In this document: positions 6,873-16,151 of the stretch, piece by piece
How the letters are laid out: every line of letters begins with the position of its first letter
Numbering within the stretch: the stretch's first letter is position 1
Assembly: GCF_031458235.1 (NCBI RefSeq)
Contig: NZ_JAVDYB010000001.1
Span: 2,439,001 to 2,503,000 of the forward strand
Direction of reading: 5' to 3'
Source of the DNA: Catenuloplanes atrovinosus
GTDB lineage: Bacteria > Actinomycetota > Actinomycetes > Mycobacteriales > Micromonosporaceae
DNA: 64,000 nucleotides
Notes under the pieces: generated by a model
Seen by the model: only the letters and a program-made list of their open reading frames with translations
Told to the model about the DNA's origin: nothing
The model's database searches: none
Position numbers and translations under genes: made by a program

Positions 6873-8987
6873 GTGATCACCAGCGCGTTCGCACTACCGG
6901 ACACACTCGCGGCCAAGGCCGACCCGGCGCTGATCGACGCGGACGAACGGCACTTCGCGGCCATCGCGGCCGGCCTGCGGCGGCAGCTCGACGACCTGTC
7001 CGGGCGGCTGGACGAGGCGCGGAGGGCCGCGGCCGGCAAGGGGCGGCAGGCGGCCGACCGCGACGACGAGGTGCGCCGGCTCTCCGCCCGGCTGCGCACG
7101 CTGCGCCGCTACGGCCTGGACCTGTGCCTGGGCCGCATGGTCGACGCGGACACCGGCGAAACCGTCTACATCGGGCGGCTCGGGCTCACCGACGGCAGCG
7201 GCGGCCGGCTGCTGACCGACTGGCGCTCGCCCGCGGCCGAGCCGTTCTTCGGCGCCACGCACGCCAACCCGATGGGCCTGGCCAGCCGCCGCCGCTACCG
7301 GTGGACCGGCGGACGGGTCACCGACTACTGGGACGAGGTGTTCACGCCGGACGGGCTGGACGGGCACGCCGCGCTGGACGACCAGTCCGCGTTCATCGCC
7401 AGCCTCGGCGGCACCCGGACCGCGCGCATGCGGGACGTGCTCGGCACCATCCAGGCCGACCAGGACGCGATCATCCGGGCCGGGTCGCGCGGCGCGCTGG
7501 TCGTGGACGGCGGGCCCGGCACCGGCAAGACCGTGGTGGCGCTGCACCGCACCGCGTACCTGCTCTACTCCGACCCGCGGCTCGGCAACCGGCGCGGCGG
7601 CGTGCTCTTCGTCGGCCCGCACGAGCCCTACCTGGCGTACGTGTCCGACGTGCTGCCCAGCCTCGGCGAGGAGGGCGTGCTCGCCTGCACGCTGCGCGAC
7701 CTGGTCCCGGAGGGGGCCACCGCGACCGCGGAGAAGGACCCCGAGGTGGTACGCCTGAAATCGTCCGCGGACCTGGTGCGCGCGGTCGAGGCCGCGGTCC
7801 GCTTCTACGAGGAGCCGCCGGCCCGGGCCACGGTCGTCGCGACCGGCGACGGCGACCTGCGGCTCACGCCCGCGGACTGGGCCGAGGCCTTCGACGCCGC
7901 CACCGGCACCCCGCACAACGAGGCCCGCGGGCCCATCCTGGACGAGCTGGTCGCGATCCTGGCCGACCGGTACGACGCCGACCCGGACGAGCTGCGCCGG
8001 CACGCGGAGCTGCCGGCCGCCCTGCACCGCGCCTGGCCGCTGCTGGACGCCGCCGATCTGGTCGCGGACCTCTGGTCGGTCCCCGCCTACCTGCGCCGCT
8101 GCGCGCCCTGGCTGAGCCCGGCCGAGATCGCCACGCTCCAGCGCGCGGACCCGCGCGGGTGGACCGTCTCCGACCTGCCGCTGCTGGACGCGGCCCGGCA
8201 GCGGCTCGGCGACGCCGGCACCGACGCGCGGCGGCGACGGCGGGACGCCGCCGTCGCCACCCAGCGCGCCCGGATGGCCACGGTCATCGACGACCTGATC
8301 GCCTCGAACGTCCACGACGACGGCGAGGGCCTGATGACCATGCTGGTCCAGCAGGACCTGCGGGACGTGCTGGTCGACGGCACCGTGCTCCCCACCGCCG
8401 AGCCGGACCGGCTGGCCGGGCCGTTCGCGCACGTGGTGGTGGACGAGGCCCAGGAACTCACCGACGCGGAGTGGCGGATGCTGCTGCTGCGCTGTCCGTC
8501 GCGCAGCCTCACCATCGTCGGCGACCGCGCGCAGGCCCGGCACGGCTTCACCGAGAGCTGGGCGGAGCGGCTGCGCCGGGTCGGCCTGGACCAGGTGGAG
8601 ATCGCCTCGCTGACCATCAACTACCGCACGCCGGCCGAGGTGATGGCCGAGGCCGCGCCGGTCATCCGCGCCGTGCTGCCGGACGCGAACGTGCCGCGCT
8701 CCATCCGCGACGGCGGGCTCCCGGTCGTACACGCGCGGGTCGAGGATCTGGAGACGATCCTGGCGGAGCACGCGGCCGGCCCCGGCATCGCCTGCGTCAT
8801 CGGCCTGCCGTCCTTTCCGGGCACCGAGCGGGTGCGCTCGCTCTCCCCGGAACTGGCCAAGGGACTGGAGTTCGACCTGGTCGTCCTGGTCGATCCGGAC
8901 TCCTTCGGGGACGGCGTCGAGGGCGCGGTCGACCGCTACGTCGCCATGACCCGCGCCACCCGGCAACTGGTCGTGCTGACCGGCTGA
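6873..8987 (+). CDS. helR: HelD-type RNA polymerase recycling ATPase (HelR)
   Basis: A 704-residue UvrD/Rep-like superfamily 1 ATPase of the HelD class. N-terminal coiled coil (about 28-80) precedes a WRSPAAEPFF segment typical of HelD. Walker A is GGPGTGKT (213-220), Walker B VVVDEAQEL, and the C-terminal motifs are GLEFDLVVLVDP and YVAMTRATRQLVV. HelD proteins bind RNA polymerase, evict nucleic acid and recycle the enzyme; HelR can also displace rifamycins from it. GTG at 6873 with GGGGGG 6 nt upstream fits. The rifamycin-element-like palindrome in front supports the HelR identity and suggests induction by rifamycin-type drugs. Confidence 0.88.
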   Translation: MITSAFALPDTLAAKADPALIDADERHFAAIAAGLRRQLDDLSGRLDEARRAAAGKGRQAADRDDEVRRLSARLRTLRRYGLDLCLGRMVDADTGETVYIGRLGLTDGSGGRLLTDWRSPAAEPFFGATHANPMGLASRRRYRWTGGRVTDYWDEVFTPDGLDGHAALDDQSAFIASLGGTRTARMRDVLGTIQADQDAIIRAGSRGALVVDGGPGTGKTVVALHRTAYLLYSDPRLGNRRGGVLFVGPHEPYLAYVSDVLPSLGEEGVLACTLRDLVPEGATATAEKDPEVVRLKSSADLVRAVEAAVRFYEEPPARATVVATGDGDLRLTPADWAEAFDAATGTPHNEARGPILDELVAILADRYDADPDELRRHAELPAALHRAWPLLDAADLVADLWSVPAYLRRCAPWLSPAEIATLQRADPRGWTVSDLPLLDAARQRLGDAGTDARRRRRDAAVATQRARMATVIDDLIASNVHDDGEGLMTMLVQQDLRDVLVDGTVLPTAEPDRLAGPFAHVVVDEAQELTDAEWRMLLLRCPSRSLTIVGDRAQARHGFTESWAERLRRVGLDQVEIASLTINYRTPAEVMAEAAPVIRAVLPDANVPRSIRDGGLPVVHARVEDLETILAEHAAGPGIACVIGLPSFPGTERVRSLSPELAKGLEFDLVVLVDPDSFGDGVEGAVDRYVAMTRATRQLVVLTG

Positions 8988-9110
8988 CCGCTGTCGCACA
9001 CCCGACAGCGATGGGTCGTCCGGCTGAGCACCGCACCCCCGAACTACCGGCTGGCGAGCGCGGTCCGCGCGGGCAGAATGGCTGCGATCGCCGTTACGAG
9101 GGGGAGCACC

Positions 9111-9293
9111 ATGGAGGACGCGTTGCTGGCCTACAACGCCGGCCGCGTCGACGCGCTGGAGGGCCGCCGCGACACGGATCGCGCGGAGCATCCGGAGACC
9201 GGCGCCGACTATCGCCGCGGCTTCCTCGACGCCCGCATCGAGGTCGTCAACATGCACGCCGGCCTCCGCCGCCTCCTCGGCCACGAGGACTGA
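9111..9293 (+). CDS. Small hypothetical protein with two YxxGxxDA repeats
   Basis: A 60-residue charged soluble protein that I do not recognise. It contains two copies of one short motif: YNAGRVDA near residue 8 and YRRGFLDA near residue 39. The spacing of Y, G and DA residues is faintly like ribosome modulation factor, but this is weak. ATG at 9111 follows GAGGGGGAG at optimal spacing, so translation is likely. It ends 22 bp before the NACHT-like gene, so the two may be cotranscribed. Confidence 0.6.
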   Translation: MEDALLAYNAGRVDALEGRRDTDRAEHPETGADYRRGFLDARIEVVNMHAGLRRLLGHED

Positions 9294-9315
9294 CCGGGGG
9301 CCGTACTCTGCGTCA

Positions 9316-12285
9316 ATGGCGTCCACACAGGTCGGCTACTCGGATGCGGTGAAGCTGCTCGGTGGCGGGTCTCCGCTGATCACCGCGCTGGACCGCGCGC
9401 TCGGCGGGTTGCTGCTGGCCGCCACCGGCGGTGGGAGCGAGCTGGCGATCAGCCTGTTCGACGCCAAGACCGAGGCGGCCCGGCTCGGCCAGCAGCTGAT
9501 CATCGGATTGCGTGACCGGATCAAGGGCTATTCCCGGTACGACCGGACCCGGCGCCTGGAGGCCGCGCACGCGATCGTGGTGGTGACCGCGTTCTTCGAA
9601 GGGCTCGACGACATCGGGCTGCCGTTCGACGCGCGGCGGCTGCAGCTCACGGCGCAGGAGCGGGGACGCATCACCGGTGCCGGCTCCTCCGTCCGTGAGC
9701 TGCTGGTGCGGGGCACGCCGACGCCGGTGCCGCACCTGGACCACGACGCGTTCGCCGACACGCTCCTCGACTGGTACGCGACCGCGGCGTCCGGCCTCGC
9801 CGACTTCCTGCCCGGCCTCGCGATCTGGGACGAGTTGACCGAGACGGAGCGGCGCGCCGCCCGCCACGCCGTGCACTCCCTGCCCCGCGTCGCGCTCCGC
9901 CGCTACGAGAATCAGCAGCGCAGCCTCGCGGCCGAGGTCCCGGAATTCGGCTACTGGACCGCCGAGCTGCGGCAGCGCGAGATCGGCACGGCGCTCGCCC
10001 GGGTCGAGACCGTGCTGGCGTCGTTCGCCTCCGTGCACACGCCCGGCGACGTCGCCGGCACGCTCGTCCGCGCCTGGCGTGCCGCGCTCGACCGGCCCAT
10101 CCTCTCCGAGGGTGACGTCCCCGGCGACCTGACCATCCCCACGCTGGCCGCGGGCTACGTCGACCCGGACTTCCGGGTCCGGCCGGTCGACGCGGCCGGC
10201 TCCCCGGCCGAGGAGGCCTGGTGGGCACTCGCCCCGACCCGGTCGGACCTGGCCGAGTTCCTCGCCAGCCACCTGACCACGCCGGACGCGACTCGGGCGC
10301 CGCTGCTGGTGCTGGGCCAGCCCGGCGCCGGCAAGTCCGTGCTCACCCGGATTCTCGCGGCCCGTCTCGACGCGCGCGACTTCCTGCCGGTCCGGGTGGC
10401 GCTGCGCGAGGTGCCGGCCGAGGCGGAGATCCAGGATCAGATCGAGTACGCGGTGCGCACCGCCACCGGCGAGACGCTGAGCTGGCCGGCCCTGGTCCGC
10501 GCGGCCGGTCCGGCGCTTCCCGTGGTGCTGCTCGACGGCTTCGACGAGCTGCTGCAGGCCACCGGCGTCAACCACTCCGACTACCTCGGGCGGGTGGCCG
10601 CGTTCCAGCGCCGCGAGGCTGATCTCGGCCGCCCGGTCGCGGTACTGGTCACCAGCCGCACCGCGGTCGCGGACCGGGCCCGGCCACCGGCCGGCGCGCT
10701 CAGCATCCGGCTGGAACCGTTCCGGGCGGCACACGTCCGGCACTGGGTGGAGATCTGGAACGCGGCGAACACGGCCGCGCTGCACGGCCGTGGCCTGGCC
10801 ACGCTCGACGCCGGGGTGGTGCTGCGTCAGCCGGGCCTGGCCGGGCAACCGCTGCTGCTGATGATGCTGGCGCTCTACGACGCTGACACCAACGCGCTGC
10901 GCGCCGCCGGGGAGACCCTGGACGAGAGCTCGCTGTACGAACGGCTGCTGACCACGTTCGCCCGCCGCGAGGTCACCAAGACCCGCGCGACCGCCACGGA
11001 CGCGCAGCTCACCGCGCTCGTCGAGGCCGAACTGCTGCGCCTGTCCGTGGCCGCGTTCGGCATGTTCAACCGGAACCGCCAGTGGGTCACCGAGCAGGAG
11101 CTGGACGCGGACCTGCACGCGTTGATGCCGGACCGGCGCCCGGAACCGCCCGGCGACTTCCGCCAGCGGCTGGGCCCGGCGCAGAAGCTGGTCGGCCGGT
11201 TCTTCTTCATGCAGCGCGGCCAGGCCACCCGCGACGGCGAGCGGCTGCGGACCTACGAGTTCCTGCACGCCACGTTCGGCGAGTACCTCATCGCCCGGCT
11301 CACGGTTCGCCTGATCGAGGAACTCGCCGCGGAGGAGGAGGCGGCGTCGGCGTCCGTCTTCGGCCCGGCCGGCTGCCGCGACGGCCGGCTGCACGCACTG
11401 CTGTCGTTCGCGCCGCTGACCAGCCGCGAGCCGATCCTGGAGTTCCTGGCCGAGCGGGCGAAGAACTGCTCGCCCGGCGCCCGGCGGCTGCCGGTCACGC
11501 TGTTCCGCCGGCTCGACGATCGGGCCACGGACCAGGACGTACGCGACTACCTGCCGGCGACGCCGCCCGCGCCGGAGCGGCACGCCGCGTACGACCTCAA
11601 TCTTGTGCTCCTCGCGGTCGTGCTGAACGGCGGGGTACGGGCGAGCGAGCTGTTCCCGGACTCGTCCGACGCCGCGCTGGCCTGGCGGCGGCACGCCCTG
11701 CTCTGGCAGGCGATGCTGAGCACCGTCGCCTGGTGGGCGCTGGTCTTCACGCTGCAGACCCGCGGCACCTGGCGGGACGGGCGCCGTGATCTCCTGGTCG
11801 TGCTGGACCGGGACACCGCTCCGCCGCCGGTCGATCCGTACTGGCTCTACCGCGCCCACCCCGGTGATCCGAGACGCGCGGTCCTGGCCTGGCAGGACAC
11901 CCGGGCGGACGGGCTGTCCCGGCAGTGCAACCTGGTGCGGGACCGGGTCAACGAGACGCTGATGCACGCGGCGGAGCCCATGATGGAGCGGATCGCGGAC
12001 GCGGCCACCACGTTCGTGGCGCGGGACGCCGAGCGGTCCTACTCGATCGCGGCCGCGATCGGCCGGCTGCAGCTGGCGGTGCTGCTCAGCGAGGACGCGG
12101 CGGAGATCCGGCGGGCCGCGGACGACGCGGTGCACGCGGTCACGCTGTGCTGGCCGCCGAACGCGGAGGAGAGCGTGCGCCGCCGCGGCGCGCGGATCGT
12201 GCTCGTCCTCGTCGGCCTCGTGCGGACGCGTATGCCGAGCGACGTTCACGGGCGCTGGTCCGAGCAACTGCACAACGCCCTGTGA
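9316..12285 (+). CDS. NACHT-like STAND NTPase
   Basis: A 989-residue predicted signal-transduction ATPase. An all-helical N-terminal region (about 1-290) carries no recognised enzymatic effector. The P-loop is LGQPGAGKS (333-341), Walker B VVLLDGFDEL (403-412), followed by a VLVTSRT sensor-1 type strand. The C-terminal half is helical, with one hydrophobic stretch around 755-775 (Trp/Val rich). Bacterial NACHT proteins of this build are often antiphage NLR-like proteins; no phage assay or neighbouring defence gene supports that here, so the role is inference. The N-terminus may match one of the NACHT N-terminal helical families. Confidence 0.72.
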   Translation: MASTQVGYSDAVKLLGGGSPLITALDRALGGLLLAATGGGSELAISLFDAKTEAARLGQQLIIGLRDRIKGYSRYDRTRRLEAAHAIVVVTAFFEGLDDIGLPFDARRLQLTAQERGRITGAGSSVRELLVRGTPTPVPHLDHDAFADTLLDWYATAASGLADFLPGLAIWDELTETERRAARHAVHSLPRVALRRYENQQRSLAAEVPEFGYWTAELRQREIGTALARVETVLASFASVHTPGDVAGTLVRAWRAALDRPILSEGDVPGDLTIPTLAAGYVDPDFRVRPVDAAGSPAEEAWWALAPTRSDLAEFLASHLTTPDATRAPLLVLGQPGAGKSVLTRILAARLDARDFLPVRVALREVPAEAEIQDQIEYAVRTATGETLSWPALVRAAGPALPVVLLDGFDELLQATGVNHSDYLGRVAAFQRREADLGRPVAVLVTSRTAVADRARPPAGALSIRLEPFRAAHVRHWVEIWNAANTAALHGRGLATLDAGVVLRQPGLAGQPLLLMMLALYDADTNALRAAGETLDESSLYERLLTTFARREVTKTRATATDAQLTALVEAELLRLSVAAFGMFNRNRQWVTEQELDADLHALMPDRRPEPPGDFRQRLGPAQKLVGRFFFMQRGQATRDGERLRTYEFLHATFGEYLIARLTVRLIEELAAEEEAASASVFGPAGCRDGRLHALLSFAPLTSREPILEFLAERAKNCSPGARRLPVTLFRRLDDRATDQDVRDYLPATPPAPERHAAYDLNLVLLAVVLNGGVRASELFPDSSDAALAWRRHALLWQAMLSTVAWWALVFTLQTRGTWRDGRRDLLVVLDRDTAPPPVDPYWLYRAHPGDPRRAVLAWQDTRADGLSRQCNLVRDRVNETLMHAAEPMMERIADAATTFVARDAERSYSIAAAIGRLQLAVLLSEDAAEIRRAADDAVHAVTLCWPPNAEESVRRRGARIVLVLVGLVRTRMPSDVHGRWSEQLHNAL

Positions 12286-12307
12286 CGGCCCGGGAGCCGC
12301 CGGGCCG
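12286..12307 (+). terminator. Hairpin after NACHT-like gene
   Basis: Perfect 8-bp stem CGGCCCGG/CCGGGCCG with a 6-nt loop, starting right after the stop codon; no T-tract. Confidence 0.55.
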
Positions 12308-12351
12308 CGTCTCGGCGGGTGAGGACGTGCGAGATCCCATAGGGTACGGGT

Positions 12352-13485
12352 GTGAAGGTCTTGAACGCGGCGAAGAGCCGATCCGCGCTGCGTAACGCCG
12401 CGCTCGTCTCGGTGCAGACGCTCGTCGTCATGCTGCTCGGATATGTGCTGCTGCGGCTGCTCGGCTGGGCCTGGCCGGTGATCTGGCCGCTCACCGTCGC
12501 GCTGCTGATCACCACGCTGACCTGGCCGCCGGCTCGGTTCCTGCGCCGGCACGGCTGGCCGCCGGCGCTCGCCGCGGCCACCGTGACCGTGCTGTTCCTG
12601 CTGCTCGCGGGCGGGATCATCGTCGGCATCGTGGTGCCGGTGGCGGGGCAGTCCGGTGAGCTGGCCGACGGCGTCATCGACGGCATCAACCAGCTGCGCG
12701 AGTGGGCGTCCGGGCCGCCGCTGAACATCAACGACGCGCAGGTCGACTCCGCGTTCAACACCGGCATCGAGCAGCTGCAGAGCCGGGTCGGCAGCATCGT
12801 CAACGCGACGGTCGCGGGCGTCGGCACCGTGCTCAACGGCGTGGTGACGACGGTGCTGGCGCTGTTCCTGATGTTCTTCTTCCTCAAGGACGGGCCGCGG
12901 TTCCTGCCGTGGCTGAGCCGTCAGCTCCCCGGCCGGCTCTCGGTCGACATCCCCACGATCGCGGAGCGCAGCTGGAAGACGCTCGGCTCGTTCGTGCTGT
13001 CCCAGGCGTTCGTGGGCCTGCTGGACGCGGTGTTCATCGGCATCGGCCTGTGGATCGTGGGCGTGCCGCTGGTGCTGCCGCTGGCCGTGCTGACGTTCGT
13101 GGCCGCGTTCGTGCCGATCGTGGGCGCGCTGTTCGCCGGGTTCGTGGCGGTGCTGATCGCGCTGGTCTTCGAGGGATTCTGGGCCGCGGTGATCGTGCTG
13201 ATCATCATCCTGGTGGTGCAGCAGCTGGAGGGGAACATCTTCCAGCCGATGGTGCAGAGCCGCGGGCTGGGGCTGCACGCGGCCGTGGTGCTGCTGGCGG
13301 TGACGCTCGGCGGCAGCGTGGCCGGGATCGTGGGGTCGCTGCTGGCGGTGCCGGTGGCGGCCGTGCTCGGCGTGTTCTGGACGTACCTGCGCGAGCAGCT
13401 CAGCGATCCGGCCGGTCCCGAGCCCGCCTCCGACGACGCCGACCCGTCCGATCCGGACTCGCCGGAGCCGGTCGCGACGGCCTGA
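12352..13485 (+). CDS. AI-2E family transporter (UPF0118)
   Basis: A 377-residue polytopic membrane protein of the AI-2E exporter family (PerM/YdiK/TqsA type). Paired helices occur at about 20-55 and 60-95, a periplasmic or extracellular loop at about 100-160, and a cluster of helices from 165 on. Family-typical stretches are LFLMFFFLKDGPRF and IFQPMVQSRGLGLHA. The Asp-rich tail is likely cytoplasmic. The substrate is unknown, since family members carry AI-2 or act as ion antiporters. GTG at 12352 has a TAGGGT box only a few nt upstream, which suggests a leaderless transcript. Confidence 0.85.
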   Translation: MKVLNAAKSRSALRNAALVSVQTLVVMLLGYVLLRLLGWAWPVIWPLTVALLITTLTWPPARFLRRHGWPPALAAATVTVLFLLLAGGIIVGIVVPVAGQSGELADGVIDGINQLREWASGPPLNINDAQVDSAFNTGIEQLQSRVGSIVNATVAGVGTVLNGVVTTVLALFLMFFFLKDGPRFLPWLSRQLPGRLSVDIPTIAERSWKTLGSFVLSQAFVGLLDAVFIGIGLWIVGVPLVLPLAVLTFVAAFVPIVGALFAGFVAVLIALVFEGFWAAVIVLIIILVVQQLEGNIFQPMVQSRGLGLHAAVVLLAVTLGGSVAGIVGSLLAVPVAAVLGVFWTYLREQLSDPAGPEPASDDADPSDPDSPEPVATA

Positions 13486-13491
13486 CCGGGT

Positions 13492-13520
13492 GGCCGGCGG
13501 TGCCCGGGGCGCCGCCGGCC
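13492..13520 (+). terminator. Terminator hairpin after AI-2E transporter gene
   Basis: Perfect 9-bp stem GGCCGGCGG/CCGCCGGCC with 11-nt loop, 6 bp after the stop. Confidence 0.6.
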
Positions 13521-13629
13521 GCGACATCGTGACCGATTGCGCGGCATCCATGGTGATCATTGCGGGATGGCCGTTACGGTGGCTGCGGCGCCGGTGACGA
13601 GGCCGGCCGCGAGCCCCGGGGGAGTGCCG

Positions 13630-15243
13630 ATGAGCGGGCGTCTGCGTCGCGTGTGGGCCGCTGTGATGCTCGGCGCCGGGGCGCTGTTCGTGCCGGGGCC
13701 CGCCCACGCGACCGCGCCGCCGGTGTCGTGGGCGGACTGTGCCGACGGCCTGGAGTGCGCGACCGTGCCGGTTCCGCTCGACCACGACGAGCCGCGCGGG
13801 CCGGCCATCGGGATCGCGCTGATCCGCCTGCCCGCCACCGACCCCGACCGGCGCATCGGCTCCCTGCTGGTCAACCCCGGCGGCCCGGGCGGCTCCGGCG
13901 TCGACTTCGTCCGGTGGCACGCGGCGGCCATGATGCCCGCCGAGATCCGCGCCCGGTTCGACGTGGTCGGCTTCGACCCGCGCGGCGTCGCCCGCAGCGC
14001 GCCGCTGCTCTGCTTCGACTCGCTCGACGACGCGCTCGCCGCGCAGCCCGAGCGCTGGGTGCCGGACGACGTGGTCGCGCAGGAGCGGGCCCAGCGCGCG
14101 TCCGACGAGGTCGTCGCGGCGGCCTGCGCCCGGCGCGGCGGCCCGATCCGCGAGCACATGTCCACCGCCGACACCGCCCGCGACCTCGACCTGCTGCGCG
14201 CCGCGCTCGGCGACCGCGCGCTGACCTTCCTGGGCTATTCGTACGGCTCGGTGATCGGCCAGACGTATGCGAATCTCTTTCCGTCCCGTGTCCGCGCGCT
14301 GGTCGTCGACGGCGTGATGGACCCGGTCGCGTGGACCACGGGGCACGGGCGGGAGGGCACCCGCGTGCCGGTGGGTCACCGCGGGGGCGCGGCCGGCGGT
14401 GCCGAGGCCACGCTGGAGGAGTTCTTCCGCCTCTGCGACGCGGCCGGGCCGGGCTGCGCGCTGTCCGGCGGACCCGGCGCCGCCCGGCGGTTCGCGGAGG
14501 TCACGGCCAGGCTGCGCGCCGGGCCGGTCGAGGTGGTCGACCCGTTCGGCGGCGACGTCCGCCTCTTCACCTACGACGAGTGGCTCAGCACCATGCGGCT
14601 CACGCTGAACGAGCCGGGCATCTGGGCGTCGATGGCCGAGTTCTTCGCGGACCTGGCCGGGCAGATCGGCCCGGCGACCGCGCGGGTGAGCACCCCGCCG
14701 GAGGCGCCGGAGGCGCCGGAGTGGTACGAGAACATCGTCGAGGGCACGCTCGGCGTCACCTGCGCCGACTCGGTGAACCCGCGCGCGTTCGCCGACTGGC
14801 AGCGCGCGGCCGACGACGCCGAGCGGCGGTACGGCTACTTCGGGCGCACCTGGAGCTGGAACTGGTCGGCCTGCGCGGTGTGGCGGCCGGGCGCGGCCCA
14901 GGATCGGTACGCGGGACCGTGGTCGGCCCGCACCGCCGCGCCGGTGCTGATCGTGGGCAATCACTACGATCCCGCCACGCCGTATCACGGGGCGGTGGCC
15001 GCGTCCCGGCTGCTGCCGCACTCGCGGCTGCTCACCCACACCGGCTGGGGCCACGCCGCCGCCTTCCTGCTCGGCAACGACTGCGTGGACGGGTACGTCA
15101 CCGACTACCTGATCTCGGGCCGGACGCCGCCGCGGGGCGCCACGTGCGCACCGGAGGGCTCGCCGTTCACGCTCGCCGCCGCCGGTCACCGGGCTCAGGC
15201 GGACGTCGCCCGCCCCGCCCCACCGGGCGGCGCCTCGGGCTGA
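13630..15243 (+). CDS. Secreted alpha/beta hydrolase (tripeptidyl aminopeptidase/SlpD-like)
   Basis: A 537-residue exported hydrolase of the S33-like tripeptidyl aminopeptidase group. A signal peptide (Arg-rich start, hydrophobic core, AHA-T near residue 29) leads into the mature chain. The oxyanion region is NPGGPGGSGVDF, the nucleophile is Ser in GYSYGS, the acid Asp is in GNHYDPATPY and the His is in HTGWGHAAAF. A lid insertion sits between nucleophile and acid, and the C-terminal TAP-type domain is present. ATG at 13630 is taken because GGGGGAG precedes it and the signal peptide starts there. It faces a second hydrolase gene across a shared terminator. Confidence 0.88.
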   Translation: MSGRLRRVWAAVMLGAGALFVPGPAHATAPPVSWADCADGLECATVPVPLDHDEPRGPAIGIALIRLPATDPDRRIGSLLVNPGGPGGSGVDFVRWHAAAMMPAEIRARFDVVGFDPRGVARSAPLLCFDSLDDALAAQPERWVPDDVVAQERAQRASDEVVAAACARRGGPIREHMSTADTARDLDLLRAALGDRALTFLGYSYGSVIGQTYANLFPSRVRALVVDGVMDPVAWTTGHGREGTRVPVGHRGGAAGGAEATLEEFFRLCDAAGPGCALSGGPGAARRFAEVTARLRAGPVEVVDPFGGDVRLFTYDEWLSTMRLTLNEPGIWASMAEFFADLAGQIGPATARVSTPPEAPEAPEWYENIVEGTLGVTCADSVNPRAFADWQRAADDAERRYGYFGRTWSWNWSACAVWRPGAAQDRYAGPWSARTAAPVLIVGNHYDPATPYHGAVAASRLLPHSRLLTHTGWGHAAAFLLGNDCVDGYVTDYLISGRTPPRGATCAPEGSPFTLAAAGHRAQADVARPAPPGGASG

Positions 15244-15271
15244 GCGGCGGCCGGCGCGGAGCCGCGGCTCA
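15241..15271. terminator. Shared terminator between two convergent hydrolase genes
   Basis: An 11-bp stem with one mismatch (15241-15251 with 15261-15271) that contains both facing stop codons. Confidence 0.55.
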
Positions 15272-15994
15272 CGCCAGTTCGAGCAGCAGCGCGGCGAGGT
15301 CGTCGGGCACGGTGACCATGCAGTCGTGGCCGCTGCGCAGCTCACGTATCCGGGACGGGGAGCCGTTCGGCTGGGTCGCCGGGACCGGGCGCCGGGTGAT
15401 GCCGTCGACGTCGAGGCCGACGCAGTGGATGTGGGTGCGCGGGATCGCGTCCGCGGCCGGGTCGTCCATCCGTACCGGTTGGCGGTAGGCGAGCGCGGGC
15501 TCGTCGACCAGCATCGAGCGCACCCAGGCCACGTCGTCCGGGTCGGTGACGCCGAACAGGCCGTGCGGTGCGGGCAGTTCCGGCAGCGGCGGGACCCGCC
15601 ACGGTTCGTCCGAGGCCGCGGCCGCGTCGAGCAGCGTCTTGGTGATCGGCATGACGTCGACCGCGGTCTCGCCGTCGACCGGCACCATCGCGTCCAGGTA
15701 GACCAGGTGGCCGATCCGGTCCGGCACCCGGTTCGCCGCGGAGGAGACGACCAGCCCGGCGAAGCTGTGCCCGACCAGGATCACCTCGGTGAGGTCCTCC
15801 GCCAGGATCAGCGAGACGACGTCGTCGACGTAGGTCTCCAGGCCGACCTCGGGCGAGAGCAGGTGCGCGGTGTCGCCGTGGCCGGTCAGCGACGGCGCGA
15901 ACACCCGGTGCCCGGCCGCGGTCAGCAGCGGGACCACCCGGTCCCAGGCACGGCCACTGTGCCACGCGCCATGGACCAGCAGAAACGTACTCAC
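15269..15994 (-). CDS. Alpha/beta hydrolase (esterase-like)
   Basis: A 241-residue cytoplasmic hydrolase. It opens with STFLLVHGAWHSGRAWD, the nucleophile elbow is VGHSFAG, and the likely catalytic His is in RSGHDCMV near the C-terminus. Small salicylate-esterase/pyrethroid-hydrolase-like proteins have this layout; the substrate is unknown. GTG at 15994 has GGAAGGA 8 nt upstream. It overlaps the end of an 18-codon mini-ORF by 4 bp, so it should be translationally coupled. Divergent from the TetR gene with twin operators in between, so it is the probable TetR target. Confidence 0.85.
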   Translation of the reverse strand: MSTFLLVHGAWHSGRAWDRVVPLLTAAGHRVFAPSLTGHGDTAHLLSPEVGLETYVDDVVSLILAEDLTEVILVGHSFAGLVVSSAANRVPDRIGHLVYLDAMVPVDGETAVDVMPITKTLLDAAAASDEPWRVPPLPELPAPHGLFGVTDPDDVAWVRSMLVDEPALAYRQPVRMDDPAADAIPRTHIHCVGLDVDGITRRPVPATQPNGSPSRIRELRSGHDCMVTVPDDLAALLLELA

Positions 15995-16047
15995 GCGGGC
16001 CGTCCTTCCGCGCGGTGGGCCCGGTGCTGAGCCGATGATTCGCTCAT
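15991..16047 (-). CDS. Mini-ORF MSESS repeat, copy 1 (leader of hydrolase gene)
   Basis: An 18-residue open frame starting MSESSAQHR, with its stop overlapping the GTG of the hydrolase (GTGA). Its first 25 bp recur upstream of metI and of an ABC-2 permease gene. AAGGTCG lies 5-6 nt before the ATG. It is probably a coupling leader rather than a functional protein. Confidence 0.45.
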   Translation of the reverse strand: MSESSAQHRAHRAEGRPA

Positions 16048-16085
16048 GGGAGACGACCTTTCGTCGGGTCTGGCATGATGGAAAG

Positions 16086-16126
16086 CGGGACGCCGTCCCG
16101 GTTTGAACATACGGGACACTGTCCCG
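16086..16126. promoter_or_regulatory. Twin TetR operators
   Basis: Two copies of the palindrome CGGGACnnnGTCCCG at 16086-16100 and 16112-16126, with centres 26 bp apart (about 2.5 helical turns), each followed by GTTT. They lie between the divergent hydrolase and TetR genes, which points to autoregulation and control of the hydrolase. Confidence 0.75.
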
Positions 16127-16151
16127 TTTAACAACGGGGAGAGGTGGGATC

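Noticed and set aside
9313-15345. A stop-free minus-strand frame of about 2000 codons
   Set aside because: It runs antisense to four well-supported genes, is Arg/Gly/Gln-rich without domains and arises from high GC.
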